Of a stretch of DNA of 64,000 nt, positions 41,763 to 50,154 are shown piece by piece. Numbering within the stretch: position 1 is the first letter of the stretch; every line of letters begins with the position of its first letter. This stretch comes from Microcaldota archaeon (GTDB lineage Archaea; Micrarchaeota; Micrarchaeia; Micrarchaeales; Micrarchaeaceae): the NCBI GenBank assembly GCA_021799635.1, contig JAJZAB010000001.1, positions 94,505 to 158,504 on the forward strand. The letters run 5' to 3'. The position numbers were made by a program, and so were the translations under genes. The notes under the pieces were generated by a model, which did not search any database, was not told the origin of the DNA, and was given only the letters and a program-made list of their open reading frames with translations.

Positions 41763-42950
41763 CTAATTTCCGCCTCCTCTTGCTCTGTCGGCTGTGTGTT
41801 CAATGGTAGCAACTCTCTTCAGTATCAGATATATCGCAGCGCAGGTTGGCAGCTCCGCCTTTTCACCGTTGAAAGGGCCGTATTCCTGCCCGCACATATT
41901 GAATTTTGGCACCCTTGAGGTCAAAACTACAATGTGCCCGTCATTGAATACGACCGAATCCTTCATGGGATCAAACCTGCTGAGCTCGTTCATCGAGCCG
42001 ATGGTCTTGCCTATAAGTCCGGTGTCTCCATGTATGGTGTTTGGCATCCTGATGAGGTGATGGATATCATTAGTGACATTCCTGTCTATTGAATCCCCCT
42101 GGGCTATCGCCATGCTCCTGAGGGCATTGCTCCAAAACTCCGCCTTCTTTGGTATGTTCACCTTATCCCAATTCCCGGTAGTTATGCCAAAAATCACATC
42201 GGCCCTGCTGTCTGAAAGCTTTTTTGCTGTCTTTTTGTCTATACCGAGCTTTACCAGCTCGGCCTCGCCGGAGTTGAGCGCGTGTATTATGCCCTTGGCC
42301 AGCTTGCCCCCCCAGCCGTAGTCTGAAGGCTTGGGCCCTATCAGCCGCTTGGCCCTCTGGCCCATGGTCGGAAAGAACGATGCTATGTCCATGTTCATAC
42401 CAGATATGTATTCTGTTATGCTCCTTCTTTCCGCCGGCCCTAGGCTGAACACGGTATTGTTGCTTACCCTTACATGATATCCCCTGTTGCCGCTGAAGTT
42501 TATTTTTATTTCGCTGCTTGAAAAGCCGAAGTCAGGTATCAGGAAGTCTTCCACAAGCTTCACTGTCTCTTCTTTGACCATGCTTAGGCAGTTTTCGCAG
42601 ACCCACGCCCTCCCGTGCACAGCCTGGCAGTCTAGGTGCAGGTCGCTGGCGTCAAGGTCGAATATAAGGTCTGAGCCTATCCAAACCTTCTTTTCCATTG
42701 GCCTTGCAGCCGGGTTCTTGTAGATTGAGCTTGAGAATGATATGAAAGCCGGCACGTGATCCAGTATATACCTCTTGAAGGAAGCAGCATCGCTGAATGC
42801 GTAGTGCCTGAAGGCTATCTTCTTATCGAAGTCGCCAAAACCAAACTCCCTCCGTGATAGATCCTGGAACTCCGGCTGATATCCCTCATAATACTTTTTG
42901 AACAGCTGCCTCGCCGCACTTGAATCTTTGGCATCAAGCATCAGAATCAC
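41763..42950 (-). CDS. priS: DNA primase small (catalytic) subunit
   Basis: 395 residues. Archaeo-eukaryotic primase: catalytic DLIFDLDASD near residues 94-103 with the DxD pair, followed by the zinc-binding set DCQAVH...CENC (about 108-122), and GNRGYHVRV near 165. Length is normal. It synthesises RNA/DNA primers with PriL, which is not in the window. Confidence 0.93.
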   Translation of the reverse strand: MILMLDAKDSSAARQLFKKYYEGYQPEFQDLSRREFGFGDFDKKIAFRHYAFSDAASFKRYILDHVPAFISFSSSIYKNPAARPMEKKVWIGSDLIFDLDASDLHLDCQAVHGRAWVCENCLSMVKEETVKLVEDFLIPDFGFSSSEIKINFSGNRGYHVRVSNNTVFSLGPAERRSITEYISGMNMDIASFFPTMGQRAKRLIGPKPSDYGWGGKLAKGIIHALNSGEAELVKLGIDKKTAKKLSDSRADVIFGITTGNWDKVNIPKKAEFWSNALRSMAIAQGDSIDRNVTNDIHHLIRMPNTIHGDTGLIGKTIGSMNELSRFDPMKDSVVFNDGHIVVLTSRVPKFNMCGQEYGPFNGEKAELPTCAAIYLILKRVATIEHTADRARGGGN

Positions 42951-43050
42951 GACCAGTTTATTTTATTACCATAAAAGTATAAATATGGAAATACGGCTTC
43001 GCGGGGATGTTAGACAATTGCTGTATCATTTGCTGTGTATTTAAGCCTTC

Positions 43051-43728
43051 TTGTTGATGCATCTATCGCTGCATGCGTCAGATGACGCATTGCTGTTAGA
43101 TGTATGTCAAATGGCCAACAAGACGCACGACAATAGGAAAACAGCAGGGCCCACGATTGTTGTTGACAATGACGGGGTGCTGCGTGACGATATTAATCCA
43201 GCTGTAGACAGGCGCTTCCCGAGAATAAAATCCATGCTCAGGGATGGTTATGTTGAGGCGGTGTTCGTACTAATGCACATGGCGCCAAATACATCCTCGT
43301 GCAGACTGATAGACCAGGAGGAGATGGAACCTGGCCCACTATCGTATATGAAGAGCATGCAGGACTCTGGAGCATGCGTAAAGGTATGCACGTCCAATCA
43401 GGCTGTGAACAAGGAGATTACTGAAAAATTGCTGCGCGCCAACGGTGTTGATGCTGTGGTCATTAAGATTGGCGGTTACGACAAGTCAAAGGCTTTCGGG
43501 TCGGATGGCGTTTCGGGTGTACGCCAAAAATATATACTTGTTGAGGACGATCCGGCAGTAGCGCTCGGGGTTGCAAATAAGGGAATAGATGTCATACTGC
43601 TTAGGACGCAGTACAATCGTTTCTCTTCCATGTTGTTAGACAAGATAAATGGAAGGATACACCTCGCAGACGACTGGGGTGCAGTTGAATCTATAACGCA
43701 CCGGCTGATAGGACTGCAGCAACGGTGA
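43051..43728 (+). CDS. HAD-superfamily hydrolase
   Basis: 225 residues, or 205 from ATG 43111 (MANKTHDNRK). Motif I IVVDNDGVLRDD with both Asp, motif II VCTSNQAV, and motif IV ILVEDDPAVALGVANKGIDV. These make a complete active site, unlike the HAD-like protein at 27 kb. Looks like a small phosphatase or nucleotidase; the substrate is unknown. No operon partner on its strand is certain; pth2 follows 45 bases later. Confidence 0.72.
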   Translation: MLMHLSLHASDDALLLDVCQMANKTHDNRKTAGPTIVVDNDGVLRDDINPAVDRRFPRIKSMLRDGYVEAVFVLMHMAPNTSSCRLIDQEEMEPGPLSYMKSMQDSGACVKVCTSNQAVNKEITEKLLRANGVDAVVIKIGGYDKSKAFGSDGVSGVRQKYILVEDDPAVALGVANKGIDVILLRTQYNRFSSMLLDKINGRIHLADDWGAVESITHRLIGLQQR

Positions 43729-43773
43729 GGGCTTTCAGATACGTATAAAAACATAATTTCCTTAATTTTATTT

Positions 43774-44145
43774 ATGGATGACTCCGCAGAGGATGGGATA
43801 AAGCAGGCAATAATAATAAGAACCGACCTTGAGATGGGCAGGGGAAAGATGGTAGCACAGGGTTCCCACGCCTCTTTGATGAGCTTCTTCGAGGCGGAGA
43901 AGGCTGACAAGTCCCTGGTTTCAGCGTGGATAATGGGCGGGGAGAAGAAGATAGTGCTCAAGGTTGCAGACGAAGAGGCGCTGCTCAAGCTTTACAAAGC
44001 CTTCCAGTACAAAGGGATTCCGTGCGCGCTTGTCAGCGACGCTGGCCTCACTGAGCTGCAGCCTGGCACCAAGACTGCTCTTGGAGTGGGGCCGTGGCAT
44101 GCTGCCGAAATAAACCAGTTCACCGGAAAGCTTAAGCTCCTATAG
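43774..44145 (+). CDS. pth2: Peptidyl-tRNA hydrolase 2
   Basis: 123 residues. AIIIRTDLEMGRGKMVAQGSHAS at the N-terminus and GTKTALGVGPWHAAEINQFTG at the C-terminus are the Pth2 signatures. It releases peptides from stalled peptidyl-tRNA. Standard length; convergent with ilvE, overlapping it by six bases. Confidence 0.95.
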   Translation: MDDSAEDGIKQAIIIRTDLEMGRGKMVAQGSHASLMSFFEAEKADKSLVSAWIMGGEKKIVLKVADEEALLKLYKAFQYKGIPCALVSDAGLTELQPGTKTALGVGPWHAAEINQFTGKLKLL

Positions 44146-45093
44146 CAGCTTGACTACAGTCAGCCACGAGGAGAATACACTGTCATCGCCGTGGACAACC
44201 TTGTAGAACCTTTCTGAGATTAGCTTGGTTACTGGGCCAGTGCTCCCGCTGCCGACTTTTATGCCATCTACGTTCACTATAGGAGTTATCTCAGCCGCGG
44301 TGCCGGTGAAAAATGCCTCGTCTGCGGTGTACACCTCCTCCTTGTGCACCTGCCTCTGCTCCACTATAAGCCCTATTTCCTCGGCAATCTTTATAACCGA
44401 ATCCCTAGTTATCCCGAGCAGTATGTCGGAACCGGTATCCGGGGTTATAAGCCTCGAATCCTTTACAAGGAAGATGTTCTCACCAGGGCCTTCGGCAATG
44501 TATCCATTGTACGATATCATTATTGCCTCGTCAAAACCAGACATCTTTGCTTCTGTGCTGGCTATTATGGAATTTATGTAGTTGCCGCTGGCCTTTGCCT
44601 CTACAGGAAGTATTCCGGAGTTTATCCTCCTCCACGAAGATATCTTGCACTTGATGCCCTTCTCCTTGTTATCCCCGAAGTAGCTGCCGAAGGGCACCGC
44701 GGCTATGAATAGGCTGGACGGTTTGCCGAAGGTGCTTAACCCTATCTTATCTGAATTTATGAACGCGAACGGCCTTATGTAGCACGAGCTAAGCCCGTTC
44801 CTCCTAACAACATCAATTATTGCGTTCCTTATCTCCTTTTCGGTGTAGCCCAGATCCATTGAATATATGTGTGCGCTGCGAATGAACCTCTGCACGTGGT
44901 CGTCCAGCCTGAATATGGCGGTGCCCTTTCCCTTCTGATAAGCACGGATCCCTTCGAATACACCGCTGCCATACTGGACCGGATGGAGCAGTATCGGAAC
45001 CTTTGCATCCTTGTAGCTCATTATCTTTCCATTAAGCCATACCTTCATAGATTCTCTATACTCAGATTTTACTGTCATGTTCTCTACCGGCAT
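44140..45093 (-). CDS. ilvE: Branched-chain amino acid aminotransferase
   Basis: 317 residues. PLP fold-type IV: LHPVQYGSGVFEGIRAYQ near 40, the Schiff-base Lys in PVEAKASGNYINS near 165, and GPGENIFLVKD near 210. It interconverts Leu, Ile and Val with their 2-oxo acids. Met 6 or Met 16 may be the actual start. No other branched-chain biosynthetic gene is nearby. Confidence 0.92.
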   Translation of the reverse strand: MPVENMTVKSEYRESMKVWLNGKIMSYKDAKVPILLHPVQYGSGVFEGIRAYQKGKGTAIFRLDDHVQRFIRSAHIYSMDLGYTEKEIRNAIIDVVRRNGLSSCYIRPFAFINSDKIGLSTFGKPSSLFIAAVPFGSYFGDNKEKGIKCKISSWRRINSGILPVEAKASGNYINSIIASTEAKMSGFDEAIMISYNGYIAEGPGENIFLVKDSRLITPDTGSDILLGITRDSVIKIAEEIGLIVEQRQVHKEEVYTADEAFFTGTAAEITPIVNVDGIKVGSGSTGPVTKLISERFYKVVHGDDSVFSSWLTVVKLL

Positions 45094-45140
45094 TTATATC
45101 ACTGGAAAGTATTTTAATATTTGATGTAAAGAAGACATGG

Positions 45141-45443
45141 ATGGACAGGGCATACGTTATGAGGAGGTTGCGGAAGTACAGGCTCACCGAATTCCAGGAG
45201 AGGGTGCTTATGGCAACCTATTCCATACCCAGGGGCCAGACAAGAACCTATGCGCAGGTGGCGCGCCTGGCTGGATACCCAAATGCCTACAGGGCAGTAG
45301 GAACTGCGCTTAGGAAAAATCCAATGGCACCCATAATACCGTGCCACAGGGTGATAAAAAGCGATGGTACCCTTGGAAACTATTCATCGGGAGGCACAAA
45401 AAGAAAGGAGGTTATGCTTAGAAGGGAGCGTGCGCTAGCTTAG
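45141..45443 (+). CDS. ogt: Methylated-DNA-[protein]-cysteine S-methyltransferase (short)
   Basis: 100 residues. Only the C-terminal DNA-binding methyltransferase domain: FQERVLMATYSIPRGQTRTY, YRAVGTALRKNP with the Arg finger, then IIPCHRVIKSDGTLGNYSSG with the acceptor Cys. Because the Cys is present it should repair O6-alkylguanine rather than act as an alkyltransferase-like protein. The N-terminal ribonuclease-H-like domain of longer Ogt proteins is missing. Confidence 0.9.
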   Translation: MDRAYVMRRLRKYRLTEFQERVLMATYSIPRGQTRTYAQVARLAGYPNAYRAVGTALRKNPMAPIIPCHRVIKSDGTLGNYSSGGTKRKEVMLRRERALA

Positions 45444-45508
45444 ATTATTAGTCCTGGCTGGATAGGCTCCAGCCGCGCCGCTTTATATCCAACCCACCCG
45501 CGTGCAAT

Positions 45509-45886
45509 TCATCCCACTCCCTGACTGGAGTGCGTTTTCCCGCTCACGTTGATAACGTATGCGCTTGTGAAGTGTTCTATCAGCTTGTTCCTCCCTGAGC
45601 TTATTGAACGCATCTGCGCCTTCCCAAGGCTGGTCAGTTCCAGAGCCTTCCCTGGATCGTCCTTTGTGGCAAAATCCAGGGCTCCCTTATCCTTTAGCCT
45701 TTTCAGTATGTACCAGACCGAGCTCCTGGAGAACATGTAAGATTCGCTCATGTATTCTACGAAACTTGAGGCTGTGTCTATCTTGTCCAGGCCAATTTCA
45801 ACAAGCACAAGCTCCTCCCTGCTTGTAAGCCTTAACCCAGAGGCATATCTACCAGTATTATATTCCATTTGGACCACACAAAACAC
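45509..45886 (-). CDS. Winged-helix protein, MarR/PadR-like
   Basis: 125 residues (or 119 from ATG 45868). Residues about 20-95 form a winged helix: LTSREELVLVEIGL, a recognition-helix region SRSSVWYILKRLKDKG and a wing ALDFATKDDPGKALELT. Likely a transcriptional regulator with unknown targets. The tail beyond 105 is low in structure. Confidence 0.62.
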   Translation of the reverse strand: MFCVVQMEYNTGRYASGLRLTSREELVLVEIGLDKIDTASSFVEYMSESYMFSRSSVWYILKRLKDKGALDFATKDDPGKALELTSLGKAQMRSISSGRNKLIEHFTSAYVINVSGKTHSSQGVG

Positions 45887-46428
45887 CTAAAAAATTTGAA
45901 GAGTTTTATGCACCCAAATGGATATATGGGGTATTAAACTTCATGCAGATGCCTATAATGCTTGCGCTGCCTATAACTATAGAATCAGACCTCCACTGCG
46001 GCACAAGCGTCTGCACTTATATCACATCAATTCTTTGCAACTATAGGTATTGCGGCGCAATAGTTATTTAAAGGTTATGTGCAGCACCAGCGAAGACTTT
46101 ATTACACCATACATGCCAGGTAGTGAGTACTATAACCCAATATGGCGGCGTGCTGTTGTTTGTGCTGCCAGTGCCGGTGCCAGCCTCGCCGTTGGCTCCG
46201 GTGTTCTGCCATCAAAGGCCTAGGATTTGGTATGGCGACCAATGCAAAAATAAATATAGTTGTTTCCGGTAAGGTGAAGACGCTCCCGTTTTAGACTTGT
46301 GAGGTCTTAGAAACTCTCTGCTGTTGGCGGACATTCCCACCATTGGGATGTCGTACAGATCCCATAAGCTTCTATCAACAGGATGAACGTTGCTGACATG
46401 CTTGGAGTGGCTACGGATGCAACGATAT
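45887..46428. other. Intergenic stretch, no clear gene; possible decayed IS end
   Basis: About 540 bases without a convincing gene. A small stem TATTGC-GGC-GCAATA lies near 46045. Near 46333-46353, ATTCCCACCATTGGGATGTCG vaguely resembles the hairpin plus GGATGTC right end of the IS elements here. The minus ORF 46212-46460 has no family match and poor start context, so it is not called. Confidence 0.3.
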
Positions 46429-47322
46429 CTACTGCTGGGCGTCATCGACCTTATTTCCAAACAGGCCGCCGGACGCTGCTTTTTTCCTTATGCTGCCGTC
46501 CACAAGATTCTTGTCAATGCCAGGAGGCAGCGCTCCGCCGTTGGAGTATTCGTACAGGATAAGTTTGTAGATGTTGACGAGTACGAAATTGATGATTATG
46601 CCAGCCACAAGTAGGACGAAGCCCGCAACCAGGACTACAACTCCAGCAACTATGCTAAAAGCAGAGAGGAAACCGCCAAGTGCCATGGCAGCTATGCCGC
46701 CCAGGATAAAGCCGAGTGCGTAGAGGTCACTGTACACTATGCCGCCAAAGGTCTTGCCGAACTTGGCGATTATGAACTTTGTACTCTCCTTGACAGCGCC
46801 GACCGGCCCCAGCCTTTTGTCAAGTATTATCTGGATGGCGAAGAAGGTGGCGAGCGCGACTACCATGGAGGCTATAGTCCCTATCAACACCCTGCCGATG
46901 CCCCTGAACCGCGACTCAAGTATCTGGATCAACATTATCACAAACGTGTAGAAGAGCGCCCACTGGACTATAAGCTTTGTGTACTGCGCGGTCTGGGACA
47001 TAGCCTCCCCAATGCTTATCCTATTGCCTTTCAAGTAGCCCTTGAATGCTATCATCATCGCCATGAGGAAATAAGTTGAGGTAAAGATGACTATGAAATA
47101 GTATATTACTAGCGCCACGATGAATGCAGCGGTGTTCGCAGAGCCGTTAGCCGCCGCTCCTACGGAAAATGTGGATAGCACAAGGCTTCCGAATATCGCG
47201 AGGAACTCGATGAAACTTATTATGGCCGCGAGCACAGGGTAGATGAAGAGGCCCCTGTCCCCGAACACCAGCTTGCGCGTAGCCCTGGCGAGCGCCCATC
47301 CTTTCTTCATATTCTCGAACAT
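46429..47322 (-). CDS. DUF6159-like polytopic membrane protein
   Basis: About 297 residues from ATG 47322 (MFENMKKGWALARATRKLVF). The track start at 47352 would overlap the pelota stop region. Five or six hydrophobic helices, opening with the KGWALA..T.KLV.GDRGLF-like segment typical of DUF6159 proteins. Function unknown. The C-terminus is hydrophilic. It lies just downstream of pelA on the same strand, probably co-transcribed. Confidence 0.7.
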   Translation of the reverse strand: MFENMKKGWALARATRKLVFGDRGLFIYPVLAAIISFIEFLAIFGSLVLSTFSVGAAANGSANTAAFIVALVIYYFIVIFTSTYFLMAMMIAFKGYLKGNRISIGEAMSQTAQYTKLIVQWALFYTFVIMLIQILESRFRGIGRVLIGTIASMVVALATFFAIQIILDKRLGPVGAVKESTKFIIAKFGKTFGGIVYSDLYALGFILGGIAAMALGGFLSAFSIVAGVVVLVAGFVLLVAGIIINFVLVNIYKLILYEYSNGGALPPGIDKNLVDGSIRKKAASGGLFGNKVDDAQQ

Positions 47323-47338
47323 CTGCGCACCGCATCTA

Positions 47339-48373
47339 TTATATGCAGGCAATATCCTTAAAAGAATTTAGTTGCTTGCCAGCTTCGTCGTTTGCGTTGA
47401 ATATCTCTATCTTGACCTTTAGCCGCTCTGCTTCGTTGAGCACTTTTTTTATGCTTTCGTCGCCAAGCACGCTGTCGTTTACCATCACGGTTGAAGCCGA
47501 GTACCCCTCTATGGCCCTGCTCACGCCGTCTGCGCCAAAGCTTGACCTGCCGGTACCCAGGCCTTCCAGGAATTCGGCCATTAGTCTGAACTCCTGCCTT
47601 ATCCTTTCCCCTTCCAGTATGTCTGACACCCTGTCGCTTCTTATCAGTTCATATACTCCGGAGCGCTCTACGTTGCTTATGTTGAAAAATAGGAAATGTT
47701 TCTTTGTTTTCTGCAGCATTCCCTTGCTTTCCCAATATTTCTTCATATCATCCCTTGTGAACCCTGGACCAGCAACGACTATAGTATCCACATCCATCTG
47801 CTCCGCGATGCCTAGTATGCTATCGAAGTACTTGGCCTGCTGCTCGGCAAATTCCTTCTGGCTCATCCTCTTGCTCAGGTGGCTATAGATTTCGCTCTTG
47901 AACTCCACCCCGTATCCTAGGAGCAGCGCCGGTAGGGTTTTTTCATCGTCGACTGCTAGCACCCCAAGCCTTGGCTTCTTGGAATCGTTGACTGCGTTCT
48001 TTATCACGCTCCTCAAGTAATCGTGCCATTCAGCCTTGGTTATCTCCATGGTGTCCCCCGGAGCTATGTTGAGCGTGTGGTAACTGTTCAATTTTATATA
48101 CTCAAGCGGGCTGCCCTCCACTATCTTGCCCATTATCCTGAGCCTGGCCGCATTCCTGTCCAGCTCCGTCTTCTCGACCCTGAGCCTTATTACCACGTCC
48201 TTGAGCTCTCCTACGTCCCTTTCGCTGCCCCTGAACCTCCTGACGCTTTCGGATTTGACCAGGTCCCCGGCAAAAAGAATCCTTTGCACTGCCCACAAAT
48301 CATCCAGGCTGTCCACCCTAAGCTTGAGGGACCCTGAACTTTCGTAAAACTTTAAGACCTTCATCTTCAACAC
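47339..48373 (-). CDS. pelA: Pelota (Dom34), ribosome rescue factor
   Basis: 344 residues (start Met 1 or Met 4). N-terminal Sm-like domain with DDLWAVQRIL...GDLVKSESVRR near 25-50, a middle eRF1-like domain with VDTIVVAGPGFTRDD near 205, and a C-terminal domain with ERSGVYELIRSDRVSDIL and the final FNANDEAGKQL. With aABCE1 it splits stalled ribosomes. Standard length. Confidence 0.95.
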   Translation of the reverse strand: MLKMKVLKFYESSGSLKLRVDSLDDLWAVQRILFAGDLVKSESVRRFRGSERDVGELKDVVIRLRVEKTELDRNAARLRIMGKIVEGSPLEYIKLNSYHTLNIAPGDTMEITKAEWHDYLRSVIKNAVNDSKKPRLGVLAVDDEKTLPALLLGYGVEFKSEIYSHLSKRMSQKEFAEQQAKYFDSILGIAEQMDVDTIVVAGPGFTRDDMKKYWESKGMLQKTKKHFLFFNISNVERSGVYELIRSDRVSDILEGERIRQEFRLMAEFLEGLGTGRSSFGADGVSRAIEGYSASTVMVNDSVLGDESIKKVLNEAERLKVKIEIFNANDEAGKQLNSFKDIACI

Positions 48374-48410
48374 TTAGAAATATTGAGGGCTGGCAAGATA
48401 TTTAACACCG

Positions 48411-49324
48411 TGAGCGGGAAATCCCACACGCTTTAGCGGTGTGAGAGCGAGCCGCAGAACAAGAAGGTATAAAAATTTAGGAATACGTAGACAAACAAAA
48501 GGGAATCTAATGGAACTGACAAGAGCCTACAAATTCAGGATCTATCCTGATGCCAAAAGGCAGGAAGAGATAGACGAAAGGCTAATCCTTGCACAACAGT
48601 TCTACAACAAGATCCTTGAGAAGTCAATCGCATCCTATCGGAACGGAAAGACAAAAGCCTCAATGGCGCAATTCAATAAATTTGTCAGAGAAATAATCCA
48701 AGAGGACAAGAAATACCTAAAACTGTACTCGCAGACAAGATGCGAGATAGAATTCAGGCTTCTGAGGGCGTACCAGAACTTCTTCAGGAGAATCAGGGAA
48801 GGAAACAGAAGGGAAGGATTTCCAAGATTTCGCTCAAGGGACAGATACAAGTCAATAACGTATCCGCAGGACAATGGTTCTTTCTCAATAAGGAAGGACA
48901 GGCTGCGGGTCTCTAGGATAGGCACTGTGAGAATCAAACTTCACAGGAAGATAGAAGGCGCAATAAAGACGCTTTCATGCAAGGCTGAAAGTGCTGGTAT
49001 GAAAGTGACGAAAGTGGATGCAAGGAACACCTCAAGGGAATGTAGCAACTGTGGCAACATTCAGGATATACCGCTATCCATCAGAGAACACAACTGCAGC
49101 AGATGCGGCATGCAGATGGACAGGGACATCAACGCATCAATAAACATATTGCATAGGACAACTGCCCTCGGACAGAGGGGAAGTCACGCTCAGGGAGAGA
49201 GTGTAAGACCTCAAGAGAAGGCAGTTCTCGAGGAACTGAGAACCGATAAAACACGTCCTTTGCTGGATGCAGTGATTGAATGACGCAAAGAAAGCCCACA
49301 CCGTTTACGGGTAGGAGGATGTCA
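48411..49324 (+). mobile_element. TnpB-only IS200/IS605-type element with shared right end
   Basis: Left end near GTGAGCGGGAAATCCCACAC with hairpin CACACGC-TTTA-GCGGTGTG. Right end CCGTTTACGG hairpin followed by GGAGGATGTCA (49314-49324) and CTTAGT. The GGAGGATGTCA-x-TTAGT right end is the same as in the 39.85 kb element on its own strand, so this element could be mobilised in trans by that TnpA. It contains no tnpA. Borders are approximate. Confidence 0.65.
48510..49283 (+). CDS. Internally deleted TnpB-like protein lacking RuvC-I and RuvC-II
   Basis: 257 residues from ATG 48510 (MELTRAYKFRIYP, the standard TnpB start). The N-terminal helical lobe is complete up to LHRKIEGAIKTL. The sequence then jumps to SCKAESAGMKVTKVDARNTS, the zinc ribbon CSNCGN...CSRCG, and RuvC-III Asp in MDRDINASIN. 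The missing ~120 residues contain the RuvC-I Asp and the RuvC-II Glu, so it cannot cut DNA. The deletion is in frame and the ORF has no stop. It is either a recently dead transposon gene or a retained nuclease-dead TnpB-like protein. Confidence 0.8.
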   Translation: MELTRAYKFRIYPDAKRQEEIDERLILAQQFYNKILEKSIASYRNGKTKASMAQFNKFVREIIQEDKKYLKLYSQTRCEIEFRLLRAYQNFFRRIREGNRREGFPRFRSRDRYKSITYPQDNGSFSIRKDRLRVSRIGTVRIKLHRKIEGAIKTLSCKAESAGMKVTKVDARNTSRECSNCGNIQDIPLSIREHNCSRCGMQMDRDINASINILHRTTALGQRGSHAQGESVRPQEKAVLEELRTDKTRPLLDAVIE

Positions 49325-49361
49325 CTTAGTTTTAGGACAACAATGTCTTATTGGTGTTGCT

Positions 49362-49991
49362 TTGGCTGGAATTAACCCTTTGATGCTGTCAATCTTCGGC
49401 TCGTCGTACTCTGCAATATCGGCGCTTGTGAAATCTTACGGGTATGCTGCCATATTCGGGCTAATGCTTCTTGAGGGGTCATCGCTCCCTGTCCCGAGCG
49501 AGGTGGTGATGCCGCTCGCCGGGCTATTTTCGCACCAGGGGCTTCTGAGCTTTTACGCTGCGCTTGGGGCTGGGCTGCTTGGAAGCGTAGGCGGCTTGGC
49601 GATAGATTACTATATAGGATACTTTTTTGGCAAGGATGTAATTTACAAACACCTCAGGACGTTCCACGTTAAAAAGGAGTCGCTGGATTCATTTGATACA
49701 TGGTTCGCAAGGAACGGCGACGTCGCGGTATTTGTATCAAGGCTAGTCCCGGTGATAAGGACCTTCATGAGCTTCCCGGCTGGTTTCGCCAGGATGGACC
49801 AGAGGAGGTTCTTCGCATATTCTATAGCAGGAACCTTCATATGGGACGCGGTGCTTATGGCGTTTGGCTTCTACGCACTCTCTTCGAGGAGCGCCGTGTT
49901 GATACTAATATCAGTAGCGGCCTTTGCTATAGTAATATATGTAGTATACTACCTTTCAATGAAGAGCATGGGAAAGCACCGGAATGGCTAG
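49362..49991 (+). CDS. DedA family membrane protein
   Basis: 209 residues, TTG start at 49362 or ATG at 49383. GYAAIFGLMLLEGSSLPVPS with the E-x-x-x-P-x-P signature, then G..YYIGYFFGKD, FVSRLVPVIRTFMSFPAG (the F-x-R-x-x-P-x-x-R motif) and about five helices. DedA/SNARE-associated proteins scramble or recycle lipid carriers, which would fit the polyprenyl-phosphate chemistry encoded nearby. Confidence 0.88.
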   Translation: MAGINPLMLSIFGSSYSAISALVKSYGYAAIFGLMLLEGSSLPVPSEVVMPLAGLFSHQGLLSFYAALGAGLLGSVGGLAIDYYIGYFFGKDVIYKHLRTFHVKKESLDSFDTWFARNGDVAVFVSRLVPVIRTFMSFPAGFARMDQRRFFAYSIAGTFIWDAVLMAFGFYALSSRSAVLILISVAAFAIVIYVVYYLSMKSMGKHRNG

Positions 49992-50094
49992 CGTTGTTGG
50001 GATTTTGCACAATTAGAAACATCGGCATGGCGCCACTACGGATTCCTTCCATGCGCACTGAAGGGTTATTAAGCTTCATCGGTATAGATTAACT

Positions 50095-50149
50095 GTGATG
50101 AACGAGGTAATCGCTGAGCAAACGCTATGACGATAGGTAGGCGGGCTGA
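50095..50149 (+). ncRNA. Probable C/D box sRNA (2'-O-methylation guide)
   Basis: Box C GTGATGA (50095-50101), 12-base guide ACGAGGTAATCG, box D' CTGA (50114-50117), short spacer, box C' ATGACGA (50127-50133, one change from consensus), 12-base guide TAGGTAGGCGGG, box D CTGA (50146-50149). Box order, sequences and both 12-base guides agree with archaeal C/D sRNAs. The first guide is complementary over eight bases (ACGAGGTA/TACCTCGT) to the 23S gene at 35009-35016. The flanking terminal stem is weak. It ends six bases before the start codon of the next gene. Confidence 0.6.
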
Positions 50150-50154
50150 TTTGA

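Noticed and set aside
46212-46460. 82-residue minus ORF in the 45.9-46.4 kb spacer
   Set aside because: No family match, overlaps the 3' end of the DUF6159-like gene, and could at most be a scrap of a transposase tail.
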